64,000 nucleotides of DNA, taken from NCBI RefSeq assembly GCF_040954835.1, contig NC_090698.1:6818501-6882500 (forward strand), read 5' to 3'. Below the pieces are notes generated by a model, which was given only the letters and a program-made list of their open reading frames with translations, did no database searches and was not told where the DNA came from. A program made the translations under genes and the position numbers. Positions within the stretch are counted from its first letter, which is position 1. Each line of letters begins with the position of its first letter. The DNA comes from Lepisosteus oculatus. Its lineage: Eukaryota > Chordata > Actinopteri > Semionotiformes > Lepisosteidae. Positions 34,745 through 47,317 of this stretch are shown here, in pieces.

Positions 34745-36535
34745 AGGAGAACAATAATAATAATAGATAAGCTTTATTTTATATAACACCTTTAAAGGTG
34801 GCTTCTCAAAGCGCTTTACAGAATGACAACAACAATAAATAAGAAGACTACACAAGATAAAACACAATTACAATACACAGAGGAGACCGTGGATGGGGGT
34901 ACTAGGAAAAGCAGAGGGGTGAAGAATGGAACCAGTTCAGTGAAGGCTCTTCTAAAGAAGAAGGTTCCGAGTCTGGATTTGAAAGAGTTTAGAGCAGGTG
35001 ACTCTCTGATATCCTTGAGGAGAGAGTTCCAGAGCTTGGGGTTATAACAGGAGAAGGCCCTGTCACCCATACAATGTAAACGGGCTTGGGGGACAGTAAG
35101 GAGACCAGAATTAGATGAGCGAAGGTTGCGAGGTGGGGAGTAGGGCAATAATAGATCAGACAGGTACTGAGGTGCCAGGCCATGTAGAGTCTTGTAGGTG
35201 AGCATGAGGATTTTAAAGTCCACAAGGAATTTGACCGGAAGCCAGTGCAAGGACTCCAGGATAGGAGTAATGTGATCACTTGCACTAGACCTGGTCAGGA
35301 GTCTGGCTGCTGAACTTTGGACATACTGGAGTTTGTTCAATGTGGATTTAGATATCCCAGAGAATAGAGCATTACAGTAGTCAATTCGAGAGAACACAAA
35401 TGTGTTGATCAGCTTTTCAGCCACAGTTAGTGATAGCATAGGGTGTAGTCTAGCGATATTTCTGAGGTGAAAAAAATATGTTTTAACAATATGCCGCACA
35501 TGTGGGTCGAATGTTAAGCCAGAATCAAATATAACCCCAAGGTTTTTTAATTTAGATTGAAGCTCAAGAACAGAACCATCTACAGATAGGGTTACAGGAC
35601 TGGCTTTTCAAAGTTGATGGGGGTGCCAATAAGCATGACTTCAGTCTTATTGCAGTTAAGATGAAGGAAATTTTAAGTGGGTTTCATGCGTGTAACTAGT
35701 TTATTGAGGGATGCTGAGTCAAGAAGAGAGAAGCTGGAGAGAAGGGAACCAGAAAAGTTGGATGAGGAAGGAGGAGGTATGCAAATGATATGCGTAGTGG
35801 AGAGAATGTGATGCCGGATATTGTCGATCTTAGAACTAAAGAAATCTAAGAATGTGTTGCAAAGTTGCGATGAGGCAGATAATGTGGTGGGGCAGTTTGG
35901 CTTGAGCAGTCTGTTGATGGTGGAGAAAATATGTCTGGGGTTGTTTGGGTGATTTTCAATGATGTGAGAGAAGTGGGTGGATCTAGCAGATTCTATAGTA
36001 ACCTTATATTCAGATAAGTAATCTCTCCAAGCCTGATAATGTACATTTAGGCCAGAATGACGCCACCTACGCTCAAGTTTGCGAGAGGCTGCCTTCATAT
36101 TTTGCAAATGGTCGTACCAGGGGGCAGGGAAAGCGAAGGAGATGGTGCGAGTTTTTAAAGGAGCAAAGGTGTCAAGCGCAGATAAAAGAGCACTGTCAAG
36201 TAACTGTATTTTGTCCTCTAGAGGGTGAGAGGAAGAGAAACAGGATAAGGTGGACAGAACAGAATTTGCCTTGGGTGATCGATTGATTGCCAGTTGCGGA
36301 CATTAACAGAGTGGGGGGGAGTGTTAGAAACAGGTAATTCCAGATTGAAGAGAATGGCTAAGTGGTCAGAGAGGCCTAGATAAAGGGGAGAGCAGTGGGA
36401 GACAAAGGAGTCATTTGCAATAATTAGATCTAAGGTGTGTCCTTTGTTATGTGTAGGGGTACAAACAAACTGAGTGAGGTCAAAACATCCCAATAGAGAA
36501 AGGAGAACAAAAGCTGGGAGAGAGGAGGGGCTGGA
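34745..36535 (-). pseudogene. L2/CR1-like LINE with internal deletion
   Basis: On the minus strand, from high to low coordinates, pieces read as the end of an endonuclease (GHTLDLIIAND, LGLSDHLAILFNLELP, about 36480-36310), a connector (AWRDYLSEYKVTIESARSTH), then the RT C-terminal region (FSRIDYCNALFSG, LQYVQSSAARLLTRS, ESLHWLPVKFLVDFKI, LWNSLLKDIRE; about 35500-34816). Most of the RT catalytic core between about 35500 and 35670 is missing. The element ends in ATTATTATT repeats near 34750. Confidence 0.8.
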
Positions 36536-39414
36536 GGCAGGAGCAGGGAACAGGCAGAGCGGCCATTTGTTCCTTTGCTAAATACAGCTCTCTACCCCTG
36601 TTCTGTGTGCTTTGAATTTGTTAATTGAGTGATTCTGTCCTGTTTCTGAAACACAGTAATTTGATGACTTGCCATGGTTTCTGCTTCATGACAAGTTTGA
36701 GCAGGAATATTTCCAGGCCCTTTTTGCAATTCTTTTGTTTCTTGAATATGCCGAAGGGGGTTAATGAGGCAGGCATGGAAAACGAAGATCAGGAAATCCC
36801 TGCATGACTATGTTTCGTTAATCCTCCAGGTGCCTGTATTTGCATGCATCGAAAACTTGTCAAGACCAATGTCCCGTCTTTGCAGGTGCATGTGCTCTGA
36901 TGGCTCTGTACACACCTGCACTTCACAGAGCTCAGATTTTCATCTGTTTAGCCGAGGTCTCTTGAGGATAGTTTCTGAATTTGCTACCTGCATGTTAAGG
37001 AGGTAGAAGGGAGGTACTGTATTTGTACACCTGTATGTGTGATGTGAGGTGATGATTTATGCTCTTACCCCTTCTGGAGTATATCGTACAGAGGGAGGGA
37101 CTTTCTTCAGGTGTCTGCTGACTGTAGGGCAGATTCTCACAATAGGAATGTCTTACCTGTGAGGGAGCTTGGAATCTGGCTGTTGGCTTCTGTGTCGTGA
37201 CATACCCTTGCCTTAAACAACTCACCTGTTTTCGTCTTCGGCAGAAAATGTGAGTATTTCCACAGCTGGTATTTCTATTCGTTTCACCTTGAAACACCCA
37301 GTAACCTGGATCTTTTTCCAAACATAGATGTTCTTTTTTTATTAGGCAGGATTTACATAAGGCATAATCCGCAGGTCATGAGTTTGCTCTCTGTATGAAA
37401 AAGATTTAATCTCTGAGATGAATTGGAAAGCAACGAACATACTGTCTGCATTTTCAGATGGAAATAGATGTTCTTTGATAAAAAGAATAATGGATTATTC
37501 AGTGCCTAATACAGTTTTACATTTGTGTGGATTTGCTCTTTTCTAAATAACAACAGTTGAGATCAGTTTGTATCCAAACTCTGAAAAAAAGTGATCTTGG
37601 AGTTATGGTTGTCCGATCCTGAACAAATAGGTTTAGAAAGAAAGATATGCCTGTTTCCTACAACTAGAATTGTAAATCACATGGAGACTACATATTAAAT
37701 TTCACCAATGAAAAATATCCATTGTCAAAAACCACATCCTGGTCTTTAAACCAGTTTTTCTTTTTTGTGTCTTAAGATGTTCTCACTATCTATATGCTGA
37801 TGATTTGCTACCTCTTCTGTAGTGCTTTGCCTTCACATGACAGGCACTATATACAAATAAAACAAAATTATTGTCTCTTATTCTCAGCAACTAAAATGCA
37901 TTTCCAGAGTTCAGCATAAAACCTTCTCCGTTGCAGCCCTGTACTCTGAATCTCATACTGCAACTAATCTGTTAAAAGCCATATCCTTCTTTGTTTCAAA
38001 CGGAAGAACTCTAACAATCCCTTCATTTTATTCTGGTCTATTGATTTTGTCAGCACTGATTAATGGTGTTTCAAAATTACTGCACAGTTTTTATTCTAAT
38101 TCTGAAAGTTACTTGGTCTTCTAATCTTCTAACAAAATGGGTGCATGCAACACCCTCTTGTCATTTCTGCCTAAATATACTTTTTATATTTTAAAATATG
38201 TATTTGTTTTAATTTTATTTAACTTTACACAAGTAAAATAGAGAAGCTACAGGGTGGATTAATCATGAGGTACCTGCCAAGTTCTTACTATCAATGTGCA
38301 AACAACTGTTTCCTTATTAAATTAATTTTAAATAATCATTAGAAGAGCTATCTCATGGGTGTGTATTTGTTCCTTTAAAATACAAACAGAGAATATCTTG
38401 AGCCAGATTAAATATTCACTGTGTCCTTCCTTCATAACTGAGAATGTGATAACTCTTTACTCCTATCTAAAACTAGCTACTGTATCTAGAGTCCAGTATA
38501 AGTTCTTATATTGCTATACTGTATGTATAGTACAATCATTGCTTATCTTATCTTTTCTCATTTTGGAATACAGTATTTAATCAGGTGTGTTTTTCTTCAC
38601 TGAAAGTAAAGTGCAGTAAATACCTTTTTTTTTACAACAGAAAGATAATGCACAATGTTATGAATCAAATTCATTAAAAAATATATTGTTTTGTTTATTG
38701 AGATATATCATTGAATAAGAGAAATAATATTATCAAAGATGTGTCCTGGCATTTCACAATCAGTATCACATGCAACCTTTCATACATTATCCCTTTAGTA
38801 CGTTTAAGTGTATGCTATTAAAGAAAGTCTGGAGTCTTCTCATGCATATGTGCACTGTTAATACATAATCACTGCCAGATAATTCACATTAAGAGATCAT
38901 TACACACAAATAAATATCATTTGCAATCCCTATAGAGTTACCATGCAATGCACACAATTTCAAAATGTTTCCTATTTTAAAGCTGAATTGAGGCAAAAAC
39001 ATCTTATTAGTTATTTTAATATTACACTGCGTTTTGAAAACAGAAACATTAAGCTCCTCTAGCGTGCTCAACAGGCACAATGTTCAGTTATTACTGAGAC
39101 CCATGAATAGGATAGTACAGTGCAGGGATATTCTTGACTTGGGCACAATTTGCAGGCCGATTGCTTTGGCCCATTTTAGCAACGTTAGGCTGTCTTCACA
39201 TGCTTGAATGTCCCTTTAATTTCAGCTGCCTGCTGAGAGAAAATGGGATCTAGCTGCCGTTGCCTTGACAGCTGCTAGTGGTAAACCCTTAAAGCTGTTC
39301 ACTGCCTCTCCACGTTGTCCTCAATGCATTCATCTTGAATCTCCTGAGTCACCATCTAGCAAGCTACTCTGCCATATGCTAGCAGCCGTAACTCCCACTT
39401 CTCTCACTTTCTAG
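36536..39414. other. Intergenic or 5' intron of the B3GNT7-like gene
   Basis: Strongly AT-rich, especially 37800-39100. A short 5' coding exon of the glycosyltransferase gene should lie here or further upstream, but I could not locate it with confidence. Confidence 0.4.
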
Positions 39415-40591
39415 GCGTCTCAGCAGGATCTGCGGGAAGACTTTCTGCAACGTCCTTCTACTGGCAATCTTTATGGTAATCTTTGCCATGGTGCAGAAGG
39501 TCATCCTCCAAAGTGCCTTCACTGAAAAGACAGCCCGGGACATATCCGGCGAGCGCGTCTACGTCCGTGGACACATTTCCGTCTGGACCGGGGGCAGGAA
39601 TGAGTCGGTCACTGAACACAAGGTGGTCAGAGCCTGGGATGTGACAGATGCCCACTGCTCGGCCAACACCAGCCTGGCTGCCTTGCCGTGGTTTGCCGAG
39701 GTGGGCGAGCGCACCCAGCAGTTCCTGCTGTACCGACACTGCAGGTACTACCCTATGATCTTTAACCACCCAGAGAAGTGTGAAGGGGACGTCTACCTCC
39801 TTCTAGTCATCAAGTCCATGATCCCTCAGCACAGACGCAGAGAGGCCATCCGGAAGACCTGGGGTGAACAGAAGAAGGTGAATGGCAAGAAAGTCAGGCT
39901 GGTCTTCCTGGTGGGGGCAGCCACCCTGGGCGAAGAGCACGTCCACCACCAGAAACTCCTGGAGTACGAAGACAGGCTCTTTGGGGACATCCTGCAGTGG
40001 GACTTTAAAGACACCTTCTACAACCTGACCCTGAAGGAAGTCAATTTCCTGAAGTGGTTCTCCACCTACTGCCCCAACGTGCCGTTTGTCTTCAAGGGCG
40101 ATGACGACATCTTCGTCAACGTGGAGAACATCGTCGAGTTTCTGGAAAAAAACGGCAGCAATCCGGACCTTATTGTGGGGACACTCCTCTACACCTCCCC
40201 GCCCGTCAGAGAGAAGAATAACAGATACTTCGTCCCCGCCGAGATGTTCAATGAGACCTTTTACCCGCCGTATCTCAGTGGAGGGGGGTACCTCATGGCT
40301 GGGCCCCTGACTGTGAGGCTGCACCTGGCCTCTGAGCGCGTGGACCTCCTGCCCATTGACGATGCCTTCGTGGGCATGTGCCTCAGAGTGCTCCACGTGA
40401 GCCCCAAGGAGCACAGTGGCATCAAGCCTTGGGGGATCCATGAGCCTGGCAAAAAGAACGAGCTCAGCAAAAACCCCTGTTTCTATCGGGACCTGCTGAT
40501 GGTCCATAGGTTCACCCCCGGAGAGCTGCTTCTCATGTGGAAAATAATGAAGAGCGATGTCATCTGCTCGCGGGTAAAACACTTCGGGTAG
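39415..40591 (+). CDS. b3gnt7: Beta-1,3-N-acetylglucosaminyltransferase 7-like (main exon)
   Basis: A Golgi type II membrane enzyme of family GT31 that adds beta-1,3-GlcNAc to galactose; B3GNT7 acts on keratan-sulfate-type chains. The exon starts after CACTTTCTAG (39414) and is open for 19 codons before the ATG at 39473. Those codons belong to the cytoplasmic/transmembrane part (TFCNVLLLAIFMVIFAMV), so 39473 is probably an internal Met. Counting from it, 372 residues follow: AWDVTDAHCSAN, FLLYRHCRYYPM, HPEKCEGDVYLLL, RREAIRKTWG, KGDDDIFVN (DXD metal site near 210-212), YLSGGGYLMAG, LLPIDDAFVGMCL (near 296) and ENLSKNPCF-like NELSKNPCF. NES, NTS, NLT and NET sequons fit a secretory-pathway protein. 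B3GNT2 matches less well. A first exon is missing from this call. Confidence 0.85.
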
Positions 40592-42236
40592 AGGCTCGAG
40601 GTCAGAGCGAGCCAAAGTGCCTGCTCTGACCTCCTCCCGTGGGGAAGATCACCTCCAAGTCTGCAGGCAGGTGGGAAAGACCCCACTGAGGTGGCAAATG
40701 TGGCAGGGGGCCTAGCGTGCGAAAACTCCAAACCAAATCCTATCTTAAACCCGAGGCAGCGATTCCCTCACCCCGTCAATTCTGTTTGGCCAGGTACACT
40801 CATTCCCCTCCTTCTTTTTAACAGCGTCCCGACACAGAAAGCAACCGAGGCCGATATCCAGTCATAGCCTCGTGTACAGTATATACTGACGGAGCATGTC
40901 ACCGGCGACAGCACTCTCCAAACAGATATCTTCCCAAGATGCTCAGTACGCACTCTTCGTACTCTGTCTATACAGGGATCCGGCCACGGTGACCGGCCCA
41001 GGTGCAGCCAGTTCATTGGTTTCCTTTAGGAGACTGTGAGAAATGCACTTCTCTCCATGTGCCGTCACAGCCGTCTGGCGACTCAACCCCATCTCCATCT
41101 GTCTGCCCTGCTACAGCAGAGAAAGCCCCTCACTTCTGAAACTGAAGCACTGTTGAAGAAAAGGAACTGCTGTACAGATATAAACACCTGCAGCTTAGCT
41201 TATAACGCTGAAAACAGCACCATAACGGCAATCAGGCACGTATCCATTTGTCCTGTACAGCCCACCGTGTCTGAACAAGCAGAGCAGAGTGCTGTGGCCT
41301 TGTGGGACAGAGAGATCAGGCTGACAGAGCTGCAGACACACCTCGCTTTGAGATGTGCTGACGAACAGCTCACTTGCTCCTCGAGGCACCAAACTGCAGA
41401 GGTGTCGAATTTAAAAAATCACCATTGACCCAGAATGATAAAAAAATGACATCATAATTATGATAATTATATGTTGTTTTTTTAAATGACAGACGTCTTA
41501 AAGTGTCTTTAATAAACACTGGGGACACATCAGCACTCAGCAGCACACACCCAGAAAGGCAGCTTCTCCTGTACATGAACTGTTCCAGAATAATAGCGCT
41601 TGGAAACAAAGTCCTGCTGCTCCCGACAGCAGATGAGTATTTTGGGGAAAAGCACCCGAAGTGGTGCAGTGAGTAGTGGTTCATTTAATATTCACACGAC
41701 ATCCAGAAGTAAAGAAAAGCTTAATCCATTGAATCAGCTAAAGTAAGAAAACTAATTGTTTCAGAGAAAAGAATGTCAGCAGTTGCATGTCAATTTGCTT
41801 AAATGGTATGACGCAAATGCAAGTGCCGAGCAATTTGTTTTTTTCACCGGGGTTAGTTAGTGCACTGATCCTAAATCAGGATAATCAAACACTAATCACT
41901 AGTCATCACTTGTCCTCCTGACTCTCACAAAGAATGGAACTTGTGCCACAACCCTGGCACTGCACAGCCTCTGGCTAAGCAGAAAACGCCCTTTATGTTT
42001 TACAATCTTGCAGTTTTACAGCCGATGTTCCACTGAGCCACACCTGCTGCATGCCTCTGTACCCACCTCTGTAGAGTGAATTCCTAGCTGAGACAGGGTA
42101 GAATTTGCAAAATTCCAGTCATGCTGTCTCTAACACCTGAGCATTAAGTGCTGCAATAAATAAAGACTCAACAGGACAACGCGAGAATGTACACGAAAAT
42201 ACATTTACTTGGAAGTGAAATTCAACCAGTCTAACC
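40592..42236 (+). other. 3' UTR of the B3GNT7-like gene, then intergenic sequence
   Basis: A possible AATAAA polyadenylation signal lies at 41511-41516, about 920 bases after the stop. Nothing else is recognised; the open frame at 41036-41428 (+) has no domain. Confidence 0.4.
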
Positions 42237-42537
42237 CAGTGGTTCCCATTGCATTTCGTTCCAGCCGAGCCCTCGGTTACGCAACCAAACCCTTCACTGA
42301 CTTAATAATAATAATTAGATTAATTGTAACTGTTTGTTCCCAACTCTGAAACAGGTTGGAGGTTTAACTGCTGTATTTTGTAAGTGAAATGAAATCCCAT
42401 AGCACTAGAAACTACATACATATATTTAATTGAAGCAACGTCTTGGATCAAGTGAGGCTTCAGTGTTCTAATGGAGGTAGGCTGGAATGAAAACCAGCGG
42501 GTGTGTGGGGCACCAGGACCAGGGTTGGAAACCACTG
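42237..42537. mobile_element. hAT-type MITE, about 300 bp
   Basis: The left end CAGTGGTTCCCATTGC and inverted right end CAGTGGTTTCCAACCC are flanked by GTCTAACC and TTCTAAAA, which agree at five of eight positions, as expected for a decayed 8-bp hAT duplication. There is no coding capacity. Confidence 0.65.
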
Positions 42538-43365
42538 TTCTAAAAGCTTGTTATGCAGGCCGATCAGTAGCTTAAATACCATTTTAATGTACCTTGGGAT
42601 GAAGTTGTGTATTAATCACTGGTATCTTGTCTTTAGGTACTGTAGGTTATCGATCAGTTGTGCTAACTCTAAGGTCTTGCCCTGTTTCTTGGTTCTGCTT
42701 GGGTTGTATAAGGCCCTGGGCTCATAGGTATAGGTCCAGTGTCTGCCATTTTACAGGCATGCTTTATGGGGGGAGTTTTGTTCTCAAATTTCTGTTATTT
42801 TCATTTCTGAGACTGTCCTCATTGTGAGAAACAGTATTTTCATGTAACCATTGCAACCTTTCCTCTATTTCGTTTTTCGAATGTCTATTCTTTCGTATTC
42901 TTGTGGAACCTGTTTTCGTATCTTGTTTTCCGTTTGAGCTGTCAGGGTGAATATTTCTGAAGATGCATAGGAGGTGTGAAGGGCGAGTCTGAACTTTTGT
43001 CCAGCAGAGCAGAATACAATAAACTACTGCTGACAATCATTGTGACAGGCAGAGTTCAGTTTCCCCATTGCTGAGGTACATTCCATCTGTGTAGGAGGGC
43101 ATCTAAAGTGGACCTTGTCTGGTGAGATGGGAGCAGAACTTTCATTAAATGTTATACCATATTTGTAAATGAAAAGAAAAATAAAAAATTCATTTGACCT
43201 GCGCCTGTTGTGTTGTTCTTTTCAGCGACCTGGTAGGTTAGAACAACTAACAATATACTACTGTATATTCTATACTTATAATATACTACTGTGTATTAAG
43301 ATGGTTACAGCACCACCAGGGATGTTTATAGAAATAAATATGTTTATAGAGGAAATTTACTCACA
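42538..43365. other. No gene seen
   Basis: Short open frames only. Confidence 0.5.
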
Positions 43366-43369
43366 CTGT

Positions 43370-44022
43370 GTACACAAGCTCATCAGGAGAGCCAGCTCTG
43401 TCATTGGGTCTGACCTGGACCCCTTGGAGGTAGTGGCTGAGAGGAGAATGGTGTCCAAACTAGAGGCCATCATGGACAGCATCTCCCATCCCCTCTATGA
43501 CAGGCTTGCAGAAATGAAGAGCACGTTCAGCAATAGACCGATTCATCCACGGTGCGACAGGAAGCGCTACAGGAGGTCATTCTTGCCTTCTGTCATTAGA
43601 CTGTACAACGCATCCACCTTGCGTCTGGGCAGAGGCAACAGCGACAGTGACCTGTTTCTGGACTGAACGCATCTACACATCTACTGCTACATCTGTTCTC
43701 TTTCTTTTCTTTTCCCGTTTACAACCGTTTTTTGTGCAATATATGCCAGGGACCTGTGCAATACATTTATATTTATATCTATATCTATATTTATATTCAT
43801 ATGTGTGATATGATTTTTCCGCATACTGTTCTGTTCTAGTTTGTTCTTTGTGTGTCCGGACTGTGAGTAACTCTTTTAGTGCACCCCTCACTGTACTGAT
43901 TGTATTGTATGTATTGTACTATTATTATTATTGTGTCATTCGTTACACTGTGGCTGAGTTGTCTGTGTTAAGCTGCTGTTGCACTGCAATTTCCCTCACG
44001 GGATCAATAATGTATCTATCTA
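43370..44022 (+). pseudogene. LINE 3' end (L2/Rex-like): last ORF segment and 3' UTR
   Basis: The frame ending at 43666 reads HKLIRRASSVIGSDLDPLEV, AERRMVSKLEAIMDSISHPL and RKRYRRSFLPSVIRLYNAS, the usual C-terminal end of this LINE type. A 3' UTR with GTGCACCCCTCACTGTACTG and GCACTGCAATTTCCCTCACG follows, ending in a TATC-rich tail. Everything 5' of about 43370 is missing. Confidence 0.8.
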
Positions 44023-44668
44023 CACTGACTGCCAAGCTAAAACACAGTAAACATTCAATCTTGACAAGTTTACTCATGTAGAAAGTGTTATGACTGGTTT
44101 CTTGTAGAATCTCTTGGCAAGCATTTGACTTGGGAAACTGTCACATTCTCACGAGGGCTCACGGTTTTCCAGGGCTTGCTGCACTGATCGGACCTCCTTG
44201 TGGCAGATCCGTCTAAATCCAATTTATTACTCAATATTTCCTTCTCTTTTTAATCCCGAGACACGTCTCCAACGGCACTTCTTCATTAGTCTTTTCACCC
44301 CTTCCTGTCTGCACTGCCATTTCCTGATCTCTGGTTCATGGGGCAGGTGTCTCAGCAGCTTTTCTGGGTGGTCATCTCTCCCTGGAATGCTAAGCCTGTT
44401 TGCACCCCTTTCCTTGGTTATCGGCACCGGGATTCCTCTCTAAGGCTGAGATACCCCAGCGTTCTCCTTCTTCCTGGGAGCTCGGCACAGAAGGCGAGGA
44501 TGCCCAGCTCCTGATTCACTAGGGTTCTTCACCAACCACCTTGCCTCTTCGATTCACGCAGCTCAAGCAGTCTGCTCTGTCTCCAGTCCAGGATTTCACA
44601 TCACTCTGCACTGCAGAGCTCTGCTCCCGTCTGGCCCAGCGCCGAGGGTTCCGGATTCTGGTCGTCGG
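44023..44668. other. No gene seen
   Basis: No domain-bearing frame and no clear repeat. Confidence 0.5.
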
Positions 44669-45152
44669 TGTCAGGAAGCGTTTATCAGGACCCTATGCAG
44701 ACAGTAGAATCCGGAAGGGAGTGCAGGAGACTAGGATCAGGGCTGGTAGAAGAACAGGGGGGCGTGTCGACGGTGCACTGTCCGTAGGGAAATCCAGAGT
44801 GGGAGCATAAGTCCAGAGCCGGGTACTCCATCCAAGACTGACAAGACAAAAGTTAAAAACCGGAGCGGGATCTGGTGAAGGGTCGGTGAAATAAAAAGGG
44901 GTAACGGGGCCAGGCGCTCCAAGCCCCAGACCCAGATGGTCAGGACGCCGTTGCGAAGCCTATGCCTTCGAGCCACTCCAGGACCCGCTGGCAGGCGGGC
45001 TTCCGGGCGTCCATCTTCCAAAACTGAGCCCAGAATGGTAGGAGCATCTGGCTTTTATAGGAAGGGGCTGGATAAGAGTCAGGTGCAGGATAATCAGGCA
45101 AAACGGGAAAGAGCCGGAGCACCCTTAAGAGGAGGGATTTACGGTCATGACA
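44669..45152. mobile_element. LTR-like element, probable solo LTR
   Basis: The element starts TGTCAGGAAGCG and ends GTCATGACA, with the same TGTCA/TGACA termini as 33338-33736. It has an inner GGCTTTTATAGGAAGGGG region at about 45045 that could be an LTR TATA box. Flanks GTCGG and CGCGG share only their last three positions, so the target duplication is not convincing. GC-rich, with no coding capacity. Confidence 0.5.
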
Positions 45153-47317
45153 CGCGGGCTGGGTTGAGCAGCTTAACTTGAAGCTGGCATGTTGGTCACC
45201 AGAGATGCAGAGACAGCATCTCCCAGACCATCGCGCTTCACTTGTTTTCTTCTCTTGCTGACCGGCTGGGACAATCCTTGCTCCTCTGGCCAACTCCGTT
45301 TTATTTTTTTCTGTTTTCTTTTCCATTACTGACCAGCCTGGGCTGATTAATCTCCACCAGCCAGCAATAAATTATCTATTGTCACCTTTCTTGTTTCCTG
45401 TTGGCTTTCACTTTCACTCCATCCTGGAGCGCTTGAATCCCAATCAGTCAGGTCTCTTTGGGTGTTTCGACACTCTCCGGTCTCTTGCACTTGGGTTCTG
45501 ACTAATCACCACCTGAGCAGCTGTATCCAGCTGCATCATAACAGAAAGCTTATTTCTCTTTCAGTATACTTGTCCACACACACTAAAGTGCAGGATTCTT
45601 ATATTATACAACTCCCAAATAAATAAAACTTTCCCTCATTAGGAAGGTCTGATTCCTATTACTGAAGGAAGTCCAGAACGTCCTCCTGCCCACTTAATGT
45701 CTTAAATGATCCAAGAAACTGTGCATCAACAACATAGCCTGGTGAAGAGTCTTCTATTACTGCCAATGATGCCTATCCAGCTGTAATCCACAGCCTACAT
45801 TGGTGTGTTAATCTTGAAGACATTTTATCTTTTACCCATCAGTTCTTTAAAGATGCCAATCATTCACACCTCCCCTCCATTCTCGATCACTCTCACCATT
45901 TGATTTGGGAAATTATCCAAGCTGCTCAGCTCCAAACTCCTCAATGTTATTTTGCGGTGAGAAGACATGGTAGCCATCAAGATGTGGGCTCCTCTGGTTG
46001 ACGAACAAACTCAAGCAACCATGTCACTGTTGCTCAGATGAAGAGGAGGATATCCAGCTCAGGCACTGAAGTCCAAGCCATTTTGCTTCCATTGTAGGAA
46101 AAGAGACTAGAGGACACAAGATTTCATCAAAACGAATCTATATTTATAAATTGTGCATATTACAAAACATTCACAAAGTACTGTATCCACCCCATTCCTT
46201 CCCAGAATGAAATTGAAGATGGAAGGGTGCAAGAGTGGTGTTTTTCTAAAAGCAGAACAAAACAAATAAAACTGAACAGTCTCTCAGCAGGTCTAAGCCT
46301 GGTTTCAAATGAAAAAGCATGCAGCCAACAACAGGCCTTGGGCCTGATGTGCGGAGGAAAGATAGGCTGTGTTACATCTTGCCCAGCCTTCTGCAATTTG
46401 GTCCACAAAATATGCAAGACCATGAACACCCTCCAGGAGAGATGAAGGGCCTCTGATCTGCAGCAGGAGAGGGAGAGGGAACATCAGGATATGGGGGGAA
46501 CTGAGAGTTGTGTAGGGTCTTTAAGGTTTCCAAATCTGCAGTCATTAGAGATATGGATCAGAGTCTTATGCAGGTTGAGACAAGGAATTAGGTTCTATTT
46601 AAAGGAGTGAGAGGGGAGTACCGTGGGAAGGATTTTATGTTTGAGGGATCAGATGAAACAAGTTGTTTTGTTGTAGCCTGTCTCTTGCTAGCTTCACAGA
46701 GTTCACGAAAACACAACAGCAGAGGATGGCAAGACCCTGTCAATCACAGAGAGGAGAAACGTGTTAGGAAGAGAACTGGTAGAGCAGAGCAAGACCTGAG
46801 AGAGAGGAATAATTTAAGGCCAACTCCTAAGAAATTACCTTTAAAAAATGTTGTGAAATACACTTCATGTAGTTAATCTCTCAGTTGCATTGGGTATTTC
46901 ACTGTGGTAACAATGTCAATAAACCAGTGGTCAGTACTGTAACAATTCTAGAAAATGTGCTGCAAACAACCAAATGAGATTTGAGTGTGAATGAAACTTG
47001 ATATTCAATTAGGATACTGAAATGCAGCACCTATGTTTAAGTATATACAATTTAAGTATCTAACTATGCACCCCTTGATAAGCATTAGATGTACTCCACA
47101 AGCTCCCACTGTCTATTTACAAGACTGGAAAGGTAACAGCTCCTCCTGATCTATACTACCAGTAGATTACCACTCCTAATGGAAGGGATAGGACTGCAAT
47201 TTTCAGTGTCTGTCTGGAAATTGGAGATGCCAGAATCTACAGGGCTGTAAATAGCTATTGCTCCTTCCTTTTTCACTGCCCCATACCACCACCATACTAG
47301 CTCTGTGATGTTCTCAC
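45153..47317. other. No gene confirmed; should contain the last exon of the CD9-like gene
   Basis: If the tetraspanin gene is intact, a short final exon (about 20 residues, phase 0) should lie here or further left on the minus strand. I found no acceptor followed by a hydrophobic segment and a short basic tail. Confidence 0.35.

Noticed and set aside
39803-40615. Long antisense open frame (270 codons) opposite the B3GNT7-like exon
   Set aside because: It is the reverse-strand shadow of a GC-rich coding exon and has no domain or splice context of its own.
46160-46470. Last exon of the CD9-like gene (VFMVLHILW segment after a CTGCTGCAG acceptor)
   Set aside because: The hydrophobic segment is not in the phase-0 frame required by exon 7; in the correct frame it is not membrane-like.
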